Origin: CAYYBZ01 sp964470285 [NCBI: uncultured Oligoflexia bacterium]
Lineage (GTDB): Bacteria; Bdellovibrionota_G; CAYYBZ01
Reading direction: 5' to 3'
DNA length: 6,498 nt
Assembly (NCBI GenBank): GCA_964470285.1
Contig: CAYYBZ010000122.1
Span: 1 to 6,498 of the forward strand
Below the pieces are notes generated by a model, which made no database searches, was not told the DNA's origin, and saw nothing but the letters and a program-made list of their open reading frames with translations. The position numbers and the translations under genes are program-made. This document shows, in pieces, positions 6,329 to 6,498 of the stretch (positions within the stretch are counted from its first letter, which is position 1; every line of letters begins with the position of its first letter).

Positions 6329-6498
6329 TTATATTGCTTTTTTCAGCTTCACTATGGCCTTTTCCGAATAATCGAGATCGACAAGCCGTATAACTCCCGA
6401 ACTCCTGTTAAGTTTCTTAAGTATCAGTTTTAATCTGCCCAGTTTTTCCTCAAAATTATTAAAACCCAGAACAACACGGTAGGGTCTTTCTCCGATAT
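6329..6498 (-). CDS. ftsQ: Cell division protein FtsQ, C-terminal 55 residues (5' end beyond the right edge)
   Basis: The frame enters from the right edge (codons from 6496) and stops with TAA at 6329-6331. FtsQ is a bitopic inner-membrane protein whose periplasmic part binds FtsB/FtsL and links early and late division proteins. The visible residues contain GERPYRVVLGFNNFEEKLGR, then LKLILKKLNRSSGVIRLVDL and DYSEKAIVKLKKAI. This is the usual end of the FtsQ/DivIB beta domain: an 'LG...(F)xxKLxrLxxIL' helix, followed by an 'IrxVDLxYxxxaiVk' strand near the C-terminus. The transmembrane segment and POTRA domain lie outside the window. The assignment rests on this short motif plus position directly before ftsA. 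Sequence similarity alone would be weak because FtsQ is poorly conserved. Confidence 0.85.
   Translation of the reverse strand, partial: IGERPYRVVLGFNNFEEKLGRLKLILKKLNRSSGVIRLVDLDYSEKAIVKLKKAI

Overview
The window looks like chromosomal DNA of a Gram-negative bacterium with a moderate to low G+C content. The main support is the end of a division and cell-wall (dcw) cluster, ftsQ-ftsA-ftsZ, together with a periplasmic lytic transglycosylase that has a helical-repeat N-terminus. The protein styles (FtsZ ending in [11 protein letters not shown], a TPR protein with two cyclic-nucleotide domains, a TIGR03960-like radical SAM tail) resemble deltaproteobacterial groups such as Desulfobacterota. That placement is an impression from motifs, not a phylogenetic result.

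Left part (1-349). The first ~85 bases are ambiguous. On the + strand an open frame runs in from the left edge to a stop at 281, and its last ~40 residues look like the C-terminus of a B12-type radical SAM protein. On the - strand, positions 2-106 encode a stretch ending in a motif typical of metallo-beta-lactamase-fold proteins. Both cannot be intact genes, so this edge may be a rearrangement, a decayed gene or an assembly join. A good sigma70-type promoter follows, just before position 350.

Middle part (350-3726). Two + strand genes overlap by 19 bases and are probably cotranscribed: a TPR protein with two tandem cyclic-nucleotide-binding domains, then an exported 689-residue soluble lytic murein transglycosylase with its catalytic Glu in place. 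The pair suggests, but does not prove, a sensory protein linked to a peptidoglycan-cleaving enzyme.

Convergent gap (3727-3880). This gap holds a GC-rich 58-bp element with 12-bp terminal inverted repeats. It resembles a REP or small MITE-like unit and is not a canonical U-tract terminator.

Right part (3881-6498, all - strand). The 3' end of ftsQ, complete ftsA and complete ftsZ are arranged with short gaps (39 and 15 bases) and clear ribosome binding sites. FtsQ belongs to the divisome scaffold, FtsA tethers FtsZ to the membrane, and FtsZ forms the cytokinetic ring. The lytic transglycosylase on the facing strand could act on the same cell-wall material. Apart from the left edge and the inverted-repeat element, the window is an ordinary core region; I saw no clear sign of a new defence, mobile or biosynthetic system.
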